64,000 nt of DNA from Natrinema versiforme (lineage in GTDB: Archaea; Halobacteriota; Halobacteria; Halobacteriales; Natrialbaceae). The first letter of the stretch is position 1. Every line of letters starts with the position of its first letter. Position numbers and translations under genes: made by a program. Below, in pieces: positions 16,598 through 25,323 of the stretch. The stretch is from the NCBI RefSeq assembly GCF_005576615.1, contig NZ_CP040330.1:1984001-2048000 (forward strand), in the 5' to 3' direction. The notes under the pieces are model-generated. The model did no database searches and was not told the DNA's origin. It saw nothing but the letters and a program-made list of their open reading frames with translations.

Positions 16598-19384
16598 TCA
16601 CTCGGCCGCCGGAAGCGTAAACGAGAACGTCGTCCCCTCGCCGGGCTCGGACTCGAGCCAGATCTCGCCGCCGTGGCGTTCGACGATGCGCTGGCACAGC
16701 GCCAGCCCGATGCCCGTTCCCTCGTGCTCCTCGTGGGTGTGCAGCCGGTCGAAGACGGTGAACACGCGCTCCTGGTCGGCGGGATCGATTCCGATCCCCG
16801 AATCGTGGACCGAAATCGCCCACTCTTGGCCCCGGCGGTCCGCGTCGACGCGCACTCGCGGCGGCTCGTCGCCGTGGTAGGTGAGTGCGTTATCGAGGAG
16901 GTTCTGGAGCACCTGTCGCAACTGGCTGGCGTCGCCCTCGACGACGGGGAGGTCGTCGACGGTCACGTCGGCATCGGTCTCCTCGATATGGAGCTGCAGA
17001 TCGTCGAGAACGTCGGCGAGGGCGCAGTCGAGGTCGACCGGCTCGAGGGGGTCGCCGCCCGTCTCGACGCGGGAGTACGCGAGGAGGCCGTCGATCATCT
17101 CGCGCATGCGTTCGGCCCCGTCGACGGCGTAGGCGAGGAACTCCTCGCCGTCCTCGTCGAAGGCGTCGTCGTACCGGGCCTCGAGCAGTTGCAGGTAGCT
17201 CGTGATCATGCGGAGCGGCTCCTGGAGGTCGTGGGAGGCCGCGTAGGCGAACTGCTCTAAGCGCTCGTTCGACTCCTTGAGGTCGTTCTCAAGGCGTTTC
17301 CGATCGGAGATGTCGGAGATGATCCCCTCGAGGGTCGCGCGCTCCCCCTCGTCGGCGGCGAGGACCCGGCCGTACGAGCGGACCCACCGAATTTCACCGT
17401 CGGCGGTTTCGATGCGGTAGGTCACCGAGAACGGCTCCCGGTCGTCCGTCGTCCGCTGGATCGCGTTCCAGACCGCCTCGCGGTCCTCGTCGACCATGAT
17501 ATCCTCGCCGTAGTCGACCGTTCCCCGCTCCAGCGCGTCCGGCTCGTAGCCGGTGATCTCGCGACAGGCGTCGCTGACGAACTCCATCGGCCAGCCCCGC
17601 TCGTTGCGGCAGCGATAGACCATCCCGGGAACGTTCTCCATCAGCGCCGAGAGCTGGCGCTCGCGCTCCTCGAGGGCCCGTTCGTACTCCCGGCGCTCGG
17701 TGATGTCGGTCAGCGTCACGACTGCGCGGCTCACGTTCCCGCGTTCGTCTCGGACCGGCATCCCGTGTTCCATGACGATCCGTCGGTCGCCGTCGAACGG
17801 CTCGATCTCGTAGACGTTCGGCTCCGACACCGCCTCGCCCCGTAGCACCTGCGACATCGTCCAGTCCTCGGGATCGACCGGCTCACCCGTCTCCGCCCAG
17901 ACCGCCGAGTACTTCTCGTACTCCGTGATGTCGTCCGCATCGAAGACATCACCGCCCCAGATCTCCTTCGCGGCGTTGTTCGCCCTGAGCAGCGATCCGT
18001 CCTCGTCCGCGACCACGACACCGACGGGTAACACGTCGAACAGGGTCTGGATCTCCTTTCGCTGCTTCTCGGCCTCGAGTTCGGCCCGTTTCCGGTCCGT
18101 GATATCCGTGAGCGCGCCGGGGAACGTGACCGGGTTCCCGTCCTCGTCTCGCTCGACGTGACCGCGAGCGACCACCCACCGGAGGTCGTCGTCCGCGTTC
18201 CAGACGCGGTACTCCTCCTCGTAGGTATCGCCGGTCTCGACAGCCTCATTGATCGCCGCCGCGACGCGGTCGCGGTCGTCCTCGTGAATCGCGTCGATAA
18301 ACTTCTCGAGGGGCACGCCCTCGCGAGCGTCGTCGGGATCGATCCCGAACGTGTCCGCGAACGAGGTCCCCACGATCATTCGGTTCTCGGGAATGTGCCA
18401 CTCCCACGTCCCGACTGCGCCCGCCTCGGTCGCGGCCTCGAGCTGTTCCTTCGCGTCGCGGAGGTGGCGCTCGCGCCGCTTGCGCTCGGCCACGTCGCGA
18501 TCCGAGACGATGATCGAGACGACCTCGCCGTCGTCGTTCGTGACCGGTCTGAAGACGCCGTTTATGGTGTACCGGTCGCCGTTCGGCCGGGTGAGTTCGG
18601 TCTCGAACTCGACGTACTCGCCGGCCGCAGCCCGTTCGGTCCACTCGCGGGCCTCGGACTGGAGGTCGTCGGCTCGCTCGTCCCCGCCGCTCGCGATCCA
18701 CCACGGGGTCTCCCAGAAGGGGTCCCCGGTCACGTCCTCGAGGTCGGCGTCGACGTACTCCATCGCCGTTCCGTTGATGTCCAGTACCGTTCCGTCGGGC
18801 TCGAGCAGGCCGACGAGGATGTTCGGATCGTCGAAGATTGCGTCGAAGCGGCGCTCGGTCCGCGCGTGCTCGATCCCCGTCGCGAGGACGTTCGCGACGC
18901 TCCGGACGAAGGTCACGTCGCGGTCCGTGAACTGTCGCTGCTCGGTCGCGTGGACGCCCAGAACACCCCACGGGTCATCCGCACAGCCGATGACGACGCT
19001 GATCCCGCTAACGACGCCGTGATCGGCGAGTAACTCGGACCCCGACACCGCCGCAGTGTGCAGGTCCTCGACGACGACTGGTCCGTCAACGTGCAGTGCG
19101 CGACCCGTCTGCGAGTCGGGCGCGGTCGAAACGTGAGTTCCGACGCACTCGTCGCTCCAGCCGGCTCCCTGTCGAAGGCGTCCCCCGTTCCCCTCGGGAC
19201 ACACCTCGAGTACCGACGCGAACGCGACATCGAGCGTCTCGACGACGGCATCGGCGGCGTCGGCGAGCAACTGCTCGAGATCGTCGGTCTCGAGCGCGCG
19301 CTCCCCGAGATCGGCAACGACCTCCTGCTGCCGGAGAGAGACCCGTGCTGCAGAGTCGAGATCCGCACGCGAAGCTGAAGTCAT
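16598..19384 (-). CDS. GAF/PAS sensor histidine kinase
   Basis: A 928-residue soluble sensor kinase. In order: an N-terminal helix, a GAF domain (about 35-180), four PAS/PAC units (about 185-300, 315-430, 440-570, 580-700; each closes with a DRDVAERK- or DITDRK-type motif), a HisKA dimerisation helix with the phospho-acceptor His in AASHDLQEPLRMI (roughly residue 710), and a HATPase_c domain with the N-box NLLDNALTYH, G1-box DSGIGI and G2-box GTGIGLAL. There are no transmembrane helices, so it senses an internal or diffusible signal. There is no adjacent response regulator; haloarchaeal kinases are often orphan. Confidence 0.93.
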   Translation of the reverse strand: MTSASRADLDSAARVSLRQQEVVADLGERALETDDLEQLLADAADAVVETLDVAFASVLEVCPEGNGGRLRQGAGWSDECVGTHVSTAPDSQTGRALHVDGPVVVEDLHTAAVSGSELLADHGVVSGISVVIGCADDPWGVLGVHATEQRQFTDRDVTFVRSVANVLATGIEHARTERRFDAIFDDPNILVGLLEPDGTVLDINGTAMEYVDADLEDVTGDPFWETPWWIASGGDERADDLQSEAREWTERAAAGEYVEFETELTRPNGDRYTINGVFRPVTNDDGEVVSIIVSDRDVAERKRRERHLRDAKEQLEAATEAGAVGTWEWHIPENRMIVGTSFADTFGIDPDDAREGVPLEKFIDAIHEDDRDRVAAAINEAVETGDTYEEEYRVWNADDDLRWVVARGHVERDEDGNPVTFPGALTDITDRKRAELEAEKQRKEIQTLFDVLPVGVVVADEDGSLLRANNAAKEIWGGDVFDADDITEYEKYSAVWAETGEPVDPEDWTMSQVLRGEAVSEPNVYEIEPFDGDRRIVMEHGMPVRDERGNVSRAVVTLTDITERREYERALEERERQLSALMENVPGMVYRCRNERGWPMEFVSDACREITGYEPDALERGTVDYGEDIMVDEDREAVWNAIQRTTDDREPFSVTYRIETADGEIRWVRSYGRVLAADEGERATLEGIISDISDRKRLENDLKESNERLEQFAYAASHDLQEPLRMITSYLQLLEARYDDAFDEDGEEFLAYAVDGAERMREMIDGLLAYSRVETGGDPLEPVDLDCALADVLDDLQLHIEETDADVTVDDLPVVEGDASQLRQVLQNLLDNALTYHGDEPPRVRVDADRRGQEWAISVHDSGIGIDPADQERVFTVFDRLHTHEEHEGTGIGLALCQRIVERHGGEIWLESEPGEGTTFSFTLPAAE

Positions 19385-19523
19385 TCACGATACATTTTAC
19401 CGGGAACCGAATAAGCCCTTCCCCGTCGGGCGCGTGCGATTCCGTCGTTGCCTCCGCCACAGAATGCGGAACACCCATTACCGGAGGTCACGGAATCGGT
19501 CGCATAGAGGTAACAACGAAGTG

Positions 19524-20546
19524 ATGAGACGCGCCCGGCTCCGGCTGTCGCTGCTCTCGCGGATGGGCGTCGCACTGACCGTGTTGCTCGTCGTCTCGGT
19601 CGCCATCGCCGTCACGGCGATCGTCGCCGGCGGCGTGCTCGCGTGGCTCGTGCTCCTGCCGGTCCTCTACGCGCTCGAGACCCTCCTGTTGCCGGTTTTC
19701 GGCGAGTACTACGGATTACTCCACTGGGTACTCACGAACCCCGCTCCCATCGTGATCGCGGCCGGGACCGTCCTGCTTCCGCTCCTGTACTTTCGGCCAG
19801 TTCGAGCCAAGATCCGGGCGTTCCGGACGGAACTTGGGAAGGCGGGCGCGCCGGCGTCGGAGACACACCCCGAACTGGCTGAAGTGGTCCGCCGGCTCGC
19901 CCAGCAGGCAGACGTTCCAGAGCCGGACATCTACGTCGCCGACCGGCGGCGTCCGGAGTCCTACGCCCTCGGCGGACGGTCCAACGGTACCGTCATCGTC
20001 ACGACGGGACTCCTGAATCGGCTCTCGGCGGCGGAACTCGAGGCCGTTCTCGCCCATGAGCTCAGCCACCTCGTCAACGGCGACAGCCGCATCATGAACC
20101 TCGTACTCGTCCCGATGCTCATCGCCGAGCAGGTCGGCTCCGACGACCCACCGTCGCGGAGGCTGCTGGTCTCCCAGCCGCTCGCCTATCTGGCCCACCT
20201 CGTGCTGTGGGCCGCCCTGTCGGTGCTGACGACTCTTCAGCGGTGGGCCTGTCAGCTCGCGATCGCCGTCCTCTCGCGCAGTCGCGAACTCGCGGCCGAC
20301 CGCGGCGCTGCGGAACTGACCGGCTCCCCGAGCGACCTCGCCAGCGCGCTCGAGAGGCTCTCCGACAACCGAGAGCGTCCGCGCGAGGACAAACGCACGT
20401 GGGCCACATCCGCCGGCGCGCTGGACATCCTCCCGCGCGAGACGGCGGTCGGCTCGCGGGGACTGCTCCGGACCCACCCCGATATCGAGACGCGACTCGA
20501 GCACCTCGAGACGATGGTCGTCGAGCGAACGAGCGACGGACAATGA
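19524..20546 (+). CDS. htpX: HtpX-like M48 zinc metalloprotease
   Basis: A 340-residue membrane protease. Two hydrophobic helices lie at about residues 10-50 and a third at about 75-95. The M48 zinc motif VLAHELSHLVNGD (HExxH) is near residue 175, with the third ligand expected in SRELAADRGAAEL near residue 255. HtpX proteases act in the membrane on misfolded proteins. The start at 19524 (ATGAGACGC) is chosen because the upstream ORF extension is Arg/His-rich and reads through the promoter of the divergent kinase gene. Confidence 0.9.
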   Translation: MRRARLRLSLLSRMGVALTVLLVVSVAIAVTAIVAGGVLAWLVLLPVLYALETLLLPVFGEYYGLLHWVLTNPAPIVIAAGTVLLPLLYFRPVRAKIRAFRTELGKAGAPASETHPELAEVVRRLAQQADVPEPDIYVADRRRPESYALGGRSNGTVIVTTGLLNRLSAAELEAVLAHELSHLVNGDSRIMNLVLVPMLIAEQVGSDDPPSRRLLVSQPLAYLAHLVLWAALSVLTTLQRWACQLAIAVLSRSRELAADRGAAELTGSPSDLASALERLSDNRERPREDKRTWATSAGALDILPRETAVGSRGLLRTHPDIETRLEHLETMVVERTSDGQ

Positions 20547-20597
20547 GACTGGGTGCGACGACGGTCGGAACTTGGATCGAAACCTGTGGACCGCCGA

Positions 20598-21296
20598 TCA
20601 GTTATTGAGGAGGGAGAGAACGTACAGCACCATCCGTAGGATGTGGATGAAAACGCCCATCACGGCGACGTAGATGCCGATAGCGTTCCGGATCGGGCTC
20701 GCGTACCTGCTTTCCTTGACGGCCCAGATCTCGTACGCGAGGTCCGTGACGAAGCCGAGGAAGAACAGGACGGACGCGAACAGCACGAGCATGGGATTGA
20801 GGAAGTACCCGACGGCACCCGCGGCGAAGCCGGCGATGAACAGCCCCTTCGAGTAGGTCTGCCAGCGCGCGAACGATCGGTCAGTGCGGTAGACGACGAG
20901 CACGATACCGGCCGTGAGGAGTCCGGTTACGACCGTCGTAATGGCGAGGGCCGGAACTCGAAGCGCAGGAGGAGCGATCACGAGAATCGCGGACCCGAGG
21001 AGCGTATAGCCGAACTGGATCAGCGTGACGCCGGCGCCTGCGACCGGAACGTTCCCCGATTGGATTCCTTTGTTCGACACCCAGAAGCCGCCACCGATCG
21101 TGGCGGCGAAGACGGCGATTCCGATGAAGTAGTTCGAGAAGAGGACGAGACCGAGATCCGCGAGCGGGGTGTAACTCCCCACCAGCATCAACAGGATATT
21201 CACCGCGACGAGCGCGGTCGCGATCCCCGCGACCTTCGAGACGTTGACTGTCGGCGCGTACTGGTCGGTCTGTGTACTGCTGTGAACTGATGACAT
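20598..21296 (-). CDS. Bax-inhibitor-1 / YbhL-like membrane protein
   Basis: A 232-residue protein with seven hydrophobic stretches from about residue 25 to the C-terminus. The final helices (LYEIWAVKESR-like loop followed by NAIGIYVAVMGVFIHILRMVLYVL) match the BI-1/YbhL family, whose members form a pH- or calcium-sensitive leak channel in bacteria (family knowledge). The start at 21296 (MSSVHSS) is used rather than an ATG slightly upstream. The function in haloarchaea is unknown. Confidence 0.75.
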   Translation of the reverse strand: MSSVHSSTQTDQYAPTVNVSKVAGIATALVAVNILLMLVGSYTPLADLGLVLFSNYFIGIAVFAATIGGGFWVSNKGIQSGNVPVAGAGVTLIQFGYTLLGSAILVIAPPALRVPALAITTVVTGLLTAGIVLVVYRTDRSFARWQTYSKGLFIAGFAAGAVGYFLNPMLVLFASVLFFLGFVTDLAYEIWAVKESRYASPIRNAIGIYVAVMGVFIHILRMVLYVLSLLNN

Positions 21297-21389
21297 ATCC
21301 GTGAACACAACTATAGAATTAGTTGATAAATATTACTGTGCTAGTTGCGGAGACCAACGCTTTCGGAAAGCGGCCGGGACTGCAACGGC

Positions 21390-21524
21390 TTATCGACGCC
21401 GATCAAACTCCTGCAGCGCCGTACTGCCACAGGCACACACGCGCTGTGCGCTCGCAGTCTCGACGATCGTCACTCGAGCGCAGACCTCACACCGGCGGAC
21501 GGCCCACGTCTCCTGTGTCTTCAT
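21390..21524 (-). CDS. 44-residue zinc-finger microprotein
   Basis: A short minus-strand ORF from the ATG at 21524 to a TAA at 21390-21392. It contains two paired cysteine motifs, CEVC near residue 12 and CACG near residue 30, 14 residues apart, which would bind one zinc ion. Small CPxCG-type zinc-finger proteins under 70 residues are abundant and mostly conserved in haloarchaea, and several affect biofilm or motility (established for Haloferax). No partner gene is obvious. Confidence 0.6.
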   Translation of the reverse strand: MKTQETWAVRRCEVCARVTIVETASAQRVCACGSTALQEFDRRR

Positions 21525-21647
21525 TACCTCGCTTCGGTCGGCAGCGGCCTTAAGCGACCCGTGAGTGCGGCGTCCGTACTCGCCGTGTTGTTACGGCAGG
21601 GAAAAGGAGTGTGGCTCGAGCGATCTCCCTCGATTCCGGTCTGAGAA

Positions 21648-21788
21648 TTAGAACCCAAACACCATCCACCCGTAGTAGTCGGTGACAATGTCTACCGCCC
21701 CGGACGCGACCGCCAAGGCCATCGTTGCACAAATCACGAGGAATATCACCACAATAGACACGATATACGTGAGTGTCTCAGAGTCCAT
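21648..21788 (-). CDS. 46-residue single-helix membrane microprotein
   Basis: From the ATG at 21788 (MDSETLTYIVSIVVIFLVIC) to a TAA at 21648-21650. It has one transmembrane helix (about residues 7-29), a short polar segment and an aromatic C-terminus (DYYGWMVFGF). The acidic N-terminus, coding-like third positions and length support a real gene. I do not recognise a family. It is near the boundary between host backbone and AT-rich accessory DNA. Confidence 0.55.
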   Translation of the reverse strand: MDSETLTYIVSIVVIFLVICATMALAVASGAVDIVTDYYGWMVFGF

Positions 21789-21860
21789 ACTACTCGATCA
21801 GAGGCTATGTGGTAAAAATATGGTGGCGATCCATCTCTGGAATAACTCTCAGATCATCTG

Positions 21861-21935
21861 TCTCAACTGGAACTCAGCGGAGTGGGGATAGGGCGCTGAT
21901 TTTTGGTGCTGTCCTCTTGGAGACACTCGCTAAGA
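21861..21935. repeat. Structured ~75-nt repeat, copy A (second copy at 38188-38265)
   Basis: The stretch starting TCTCAACTGGAACTCAGCGG and ending ACTCGCTAAG aligns end to end with 38188-38265, in the same orientation. Shared blocks include CAACTGGA, GGGCGCTG, a T-run, GCTGTC, CTTGG, GACAC and CGC-AAG. The middle folds as a small hairpin around TGTCCTC-TT-GGAGACA. Its 5' half resembles an archaeal origin recognition box with a G-string (see findings). It lies downstream of the AT-rich gene at 21980-22711. Confidence 0.6.
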
Positions 21936-21979
21936 CTCGAATAGGAGAGTGTATACTCGGTAGGAACGCAATGAAGATG

Positions 21980-22711
21980 TTAGTTTGAATTATTCTCTTC
22001 CCAGGTTCTGCGCCTCAATTCGAAAAGTATATTTAGAACAAAATTAGCCTTTTCTGAATATTCATCCATTTCTACTTGAGAATGATTTGATGCTACAGAA
22101 TGTGCCTCTATGTCTCCATTCTCCTTCAATTCGTTAATCCGAGTTATCAATGTTTGATTGGTACCAACATTGTATTGATCGAAATCATCAAGTCGATCAT
22201 CCAGATTATCGACCAACTCTGAAAGTCCACGATGTTGTCCAATATTTCCATCAAAGAATAGATGAGACTCAGATAGGGTGTATTCATTCCGCAGAATGTC
22301 GATGATGGAGTTCTCTATTGCTTTTCTGACTAGTACCAAGGTGGCACTGTCTGCTCCTACTTGATATACCCTATTTATTTCATCAACGATATTCTGGTAG
22401 TACCTTTCTTCGACAAGATCCGTAGCTACGAATTGCTGGTTGATTCTTTGAGGGTCCTCATCGTTACCCGCCCACGGGAATGTTGTTCCACAATTTCCAC
22501 AGTAAAGGGGTAAATCAGCTCGTGTCAGCTCAGCATCGCTTGAAAGCACATCATCTGAAACTATAATTTTATTATTTTGACAATTAGGACACTCTGTTAG
22601 TCCTTCCCCGCCACAAGTAGGACAGTAATTATTGTCACCAGCTAACCATTCGGTATTTGTACTATGATTAAGAATATGTCCGGTCTCACAAACTTGACCA
22701 TAGGTTGTCAT
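21980..22711 (-). CDS. DUF2321-like zinc-ribbon protein with DUF4145/HEPN-like C-terminus
   Basis: A 243-residue protein. The N-terminal 90 residues carry four paired-cysteine knuckles: the segment CETGHILNHS, then CPTCGGEG, CPNCQNN, and CGNCGTTFPW. This order matches DUF2321 zinc proteins. Residues 100-230 are helical (YYQNIVDEINRVYQVGADSATLVLVRKAIENSIIDIL), the pattern of DUF4145, a HEPN-like domain common in defence islands. Base use is much more AT-rich than the host, suggesting transfer. It lies outside the provirus repeat, about 0.9 kb from the left att site. The function is unknown; a regulatory or defence-associated protein is inference. Confidence 0.6.
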   Translation of the reverse strand: MTTYGQVCETGHILNHSTNTEWLAGDNNYCPTCGGEGLTECPNCQNNKIIVSDDVLSSDAELTRADLPLYCGNCGTTFPWAGNDEDPQRINQQFVATDLVEERYYQNIVDEINRVYQVGADSATLVLVRKAIENSIIDILRNEYTLSESHLFFDGNIGQHRGLSELVDNLDDRLDDFDQYNVGTNQTLITRINELKENGDIEAHSVASNHSQVEMDEYSEKANFVLNILFELRRRTWEENNSN

Positions 22712-22927
22712 AGTCGGTTGAATATTCTTCTACACCTTATTCTTCTCGTTCTGCCGCTCCGTAGTTGGTCGAATAGACCGTTCTATTTGCACTATATATT
22801 CAGTATATTTCTAAAGTAAATATTGTTTTATATGGTTCTGCCATCCGATCTATGGCTGTAATGAATTGTTTCGCTACGGATAAATATCTCTAAGAATGGA
22901 ATTCAAATAGAGCAGGGTTAGAGATCC

Positions 22928-23359
22928 TTAGTACTGGTATGGATCAGATTCATCATTGCTAATATTCTCGGCAAGGTTCTCGTAATTCCTCTCCAGATTC
23001 CCAAACCGATCTGTACTCCCCTGACGATCATACATATCAGTGGCAATTCCTTCGATCCGCTGGGCCGTATTCTCGACCTTCATTTGCGTCTCAAGTATCT
23101 CTTCTTCTGTCTCTTGAATATTATCGCGTGTATTTTCGATATCAGTTCTAATGCCGTTCATTTCTCGATATACAATATAGATAATGTACCAGTCAATACC
23201 CACTCCCAGTACCCACATAGAGTAGCCAAGATATGGTGAACTACTGCGGATAACACTCCCAGTCAGAATTAAAAGTGAACCGACTACAAGAATGACAGAT
23301 TTGACAAAGAAGGTTCTTCGCTGTGACTGCGTTATGATTGAGCCAGTTATATCTGGCAT
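22928..23359 (-). CDS. AT-rich gene for two-helix membrane protein with coiled coil
   Basis: A 143-residue protein. Hydrophobic helices lie at about residues 19-38 and 45-64; a long charged helix with heptad pattern (about 66-115: MNGIRTDIENTRDNIQETEE and on) predicts a coiled coil in the cytoplasm or outside. The tail is acidic. No family recognised. It is co-oriented with, and 216 bp upstream of, the zinc-ribbon gene, and shares its low GC, so the two probably arrived together. Confidence 0.5.
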   Translation of the reverse strand: MPDITGSIITQSQRRTFFVKSVILVVGSLLILTGSVIRSSSPYLGYSMWVLGVGIDWYIIYIVYREMNGIRTDIENTRDNIQETEEEILETQMKVENTAQRIEGIATDMYDRQGSTDRFGNLERNYENLAENISNDESDPYQY

Positions 23360-23622
23360 AGAATGTAGTTAAGACTCGAAGGTTTAGTTTCTTGTCTTGA
23401 ATGCTGCTTGTGGGATTATTCGGAATTCTGTGCAACAGATAGGCACCAAACACTAACGCATTGGGGCGGAGTGAAATTTATCACTTTCACCAACCTACCT
23501 ACGGCAGAACTGCCAGACAGAGCTGACCACCGTAAGTTCCACGACTGAAATATCAAATCCGACGCAGAGGTTCAGTTATAAGAAACCCACTCTGTCTATG
23601 GGTTATGAATAGTCGTTGAGGA
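23360..23622. other. Gene-free stretch next to attL
   Basis: This carries the upstream region of the coiled-coil gene and then a stretch with no open frame of note. TGGGGCGGAG at 23461-23470 resembles the tRNA-derived att core (TGGGGTCGGAG) with one deletion. It could be a decayed second attachment site from an older integration, or a chance match. It is too short to decide. Confidence 0.3.
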
Positions 23623-23637
23623 AGTGGGGTCGGAGGG
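23623..23637. repeat. attL, 15-bp direct repeat of the tRNA-Trp 3' end
   Basis: The sequence AGTGGGGTCGGAGGG is identical to 41225-41239, which is the 3' end of tRNA-Trp plus two flanking bases. It lies 63 bp from the stop codon of the integrase gene, the usual position for a site-specific element. The two copies are 17,602 bp apart. Confidence 0.85.
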
Positions 23638-23700
23638 CGCACCTCTCCTGAACCACGCGAAACTAACAGGGCTTGACGACGCTGATTTTGAACGGTTGAG

Positions 23701-24729
23701 TTACTCATGGGTGTCTTGAATGTCAAGTTTCAGAGTGACATCTGCTCGCAGTTCTTCGAACTCCTCGTGGAGACCGGCTTTGTAGTAGTGCCGCCGGATC
23801 GTCTCCGGACGGGCATTCACGCGCTTCGCGACCGTCTCGATGTCGAGACCTTGGAGCAACTGCCAAGTGATCGAACCCGTACGAACGGCGTGGAGCGCGC
23901 GACTGCTCGGGCACTTGCTCGCGAAGTTCCGCCGCGTGTAGTTACACGTCTCCCGTCGCTTCGAATGCGGACAGTTCGTGATCAAACACGGTTGAGTGCC
24001 CTGATAGCTCCAAGCCCGGAATGTCGAGTTCGACGGACGGCCTTGACGGGCACAAAACAACGGTTCTCGTCCCTTCTTGTCGCGCTTCTCGACGCGTTCT
24101 CTGGCGATGTACGTATCCAGAGCCTCGACGACCTGCTCGGAGATACCGACGACCCGCTCGCCTTGCTCCTTGTTTTTGAGACCAGTGAACGGCGGTCGGT
24201 GGCGAAACTCGAGCGTCTGGTCATCGGCGTTGTAGTCCCGAAGGTCCAGCGCCCGTAGCCCACTCATTCGGCACCCGACGTGCCAAGCAACCTCGAGTAC
24301 GGTGTGCTCCGGTCGACCCCGCCACTTTCTCGACGAACGGTAGAAGTCGATCAACTTCTCGGCATCGTCGTGTGCAAGTTTCTGGTCGCTCGATTCTTCG
24401 GATCGTGTGACAGTCGGAACGTTCACCTTGTCGGCAAACCCGTCATCGACGATCTCGACGGACTCGCAGTAATCGAGTAGCTGTTTCAGAGCGACCATCG
24501 ATCCGCGTAAGGTCGTCGGGGCAATGTCCGCAGCTTCCCGATCGGCCCGGAATTCGTCAAGGTCCCATCCAGAAAGTTCGGACATACGGCTGATGTCTCG
24601 CTCTTCGCAGAACTCCACGAACCGCGTGAGACGATTCTCGTAGGTGCGGAGGGTTCGGTCGGTGTTCTCGGTCTTCCGTCTCGAGAGGAACCGATCGCGG
24701 GCCTCCCGCGGAGAGAGATCCCGGCTCAC
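23701..24729 (-). CDS. int: Tyrosine integrase, SNJ2 type
   Basis: A 342-residue recombinase. Residues 1-95 form a SAM-like DNA-binding domain. The catalytic domain carries Arg in GCRMSGLR (R154), HAVR (H280, R283) and the nucleophile within HYYKAG (Y315 or Y316). A Cys-rich insertion (CLITNCPHSK to CNYTRRNFASKC, residues 248-273) may bind zinc, as seen in other haloarchaeal integrases. Its start overlaps the upstream small gene by 4 bp, so it is translated from a multi-gene operon. It recombines attP with the tRNA-Trp 3' end. Confidence 0.92.
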   Translation of the reverse strand: MSRDLSPREARDRFLSRRKTENTDRTLRTYENRLTRFVEFCEERDISRMSELSGWDLDEFRADREAADIAPTTLRGSMVALKQLLDYCESVEIVDDGFADKVNVPTVTRSEESSDQKLAHDDAEKLIDFYRSSRKWRGRPEHTVLEVAWHVGCRMSGLRALDLRDYNADDQTLEFRHRPPFTGLKNKEQGERVVGISEQVVEALDTYIARERVEKRDKKGREPLFCARQGRPSNSTFRAWSYQGTQPCLITNCPHSKRRETCNYTRRNFASKCPSSRALHAVRTGSITWQLLQGLDIETVAKRVNARPETIRRHYYKAGLHEEFEELRADVTLKLDIQDTHE

Positions 24730-24992
24730 GATCGATCACCGTCCCGAACCGAGTCACGGCGAACCTCATCGAGAAGGTCGTTCATCTCCGCCATGTCCGC
24801 GTGAATCCGATCGAAAACGTCCTCGGCGACCTCGGCGAACTCGACCATCACGTCGTCGGTGATCCTGACTTCGACGGTCCTGCTGTCCCCGATGAATCGC
24901 ACGATCTTCACGTCCTCTGCGCTGTCGTAGACCTCCATCTCACGAACGTACGGGATCGATTCATCCGGTTTCGAACTGCTGTCGTCACTCAT
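24726..24992 (-). CDS. Small integrase-operon protein (88 aa)
   Basis: An acidic, helical protein. It starts with MSDDSSSKPDESIPYVREME, then a strand-rich segment (KIVRFIGDSRTVEVRITDDV) and a C-terminal amphipathic helix. It overlaps integrase by 4 bp and the upstream ORF by 8 bp. In SNJ2 the integrase gene is cotranscribed with two small genes that raise integration and excision (established); this is a positional equivalent, though homology cannot be confirmed by eye. Confidence 0.65.
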   Translation of the reverse strand: MSDDSSSKPDESIPYVREMEVYDSAEDVKIVRFIGDSRTVEVRITDDVMVEFAEVAEDVFDRIHADMAEMNDLLDEVRRDSVRDGDRS

Positions 24993-25323
24993 CGTGATCA
25001 CCACCGTTCCAGTTCTCCGGGTTCCCCCAACGGAACTCGGGGCCGTCGTCCTCGAGCTGGTCGCGCTCGAAGAGGCGATCGTGAATCCACGTCTGCAGCG
25101 CGGGCCCGGACCGATCGTGCGGCGGGTAGTCCGGCATGTGGTGGTCGTCGACGCGAGCCGAGAGGTCGTCCAGACAGGCGACCATCTCGCACAGCACCGC
25201 GTTCTGGTATCGCATCTCCGTCGCGATCGCTTCCATCGCCGCGGTCTGTCGTTCGACCGCATCGGCCTGCCGCTCGAGGACCTCGAGTTGTGCCTCGAGC
25301 GCGAGGAACTCGTCACTCCCCAT
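24985..25323 (-). CDS. Small coiled-coil integrase-operon protein (112 aa)
   Basis: Starts MGSDEFLALEAQLEVLERQA and continues as a heptad-patterned coiled coil to about residue 40. It then runs to an acidic, Trp- and His-containing C-terminal region (ARVDDHHMPDYPPHDRSGP and on). It overlaps both neighbours, so it is translationally coupled in the lysogeny operon. The coiled coil suggests oligomerisation. Candidate recombination directionality or integration accessory factor by position (inference). Confidence 0.6.
   Translation of the reverse strand: MGSDEFLALEAQLEVLERQADAVERQTAAMEAIATEMRYQNAVLCEMVACLDDLSARVDDHHMPDYPPHDRSGPALQTWIHDRLFERDQLEDDGPEFRWGNPENWNGGDHDE

Noticed and set aside
21301..21564. 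87-residue plus-strand frame
   Set aside because: Lies opposite the more convincing 44-residue zinc-finger gene and lacks coding character.
23461..23470. Second left attachment site (TGGGGCGGAG)
   Set aside because: Only ten bases with a deletion relative to the core; may be chance, so only mentioned as a weak hint.
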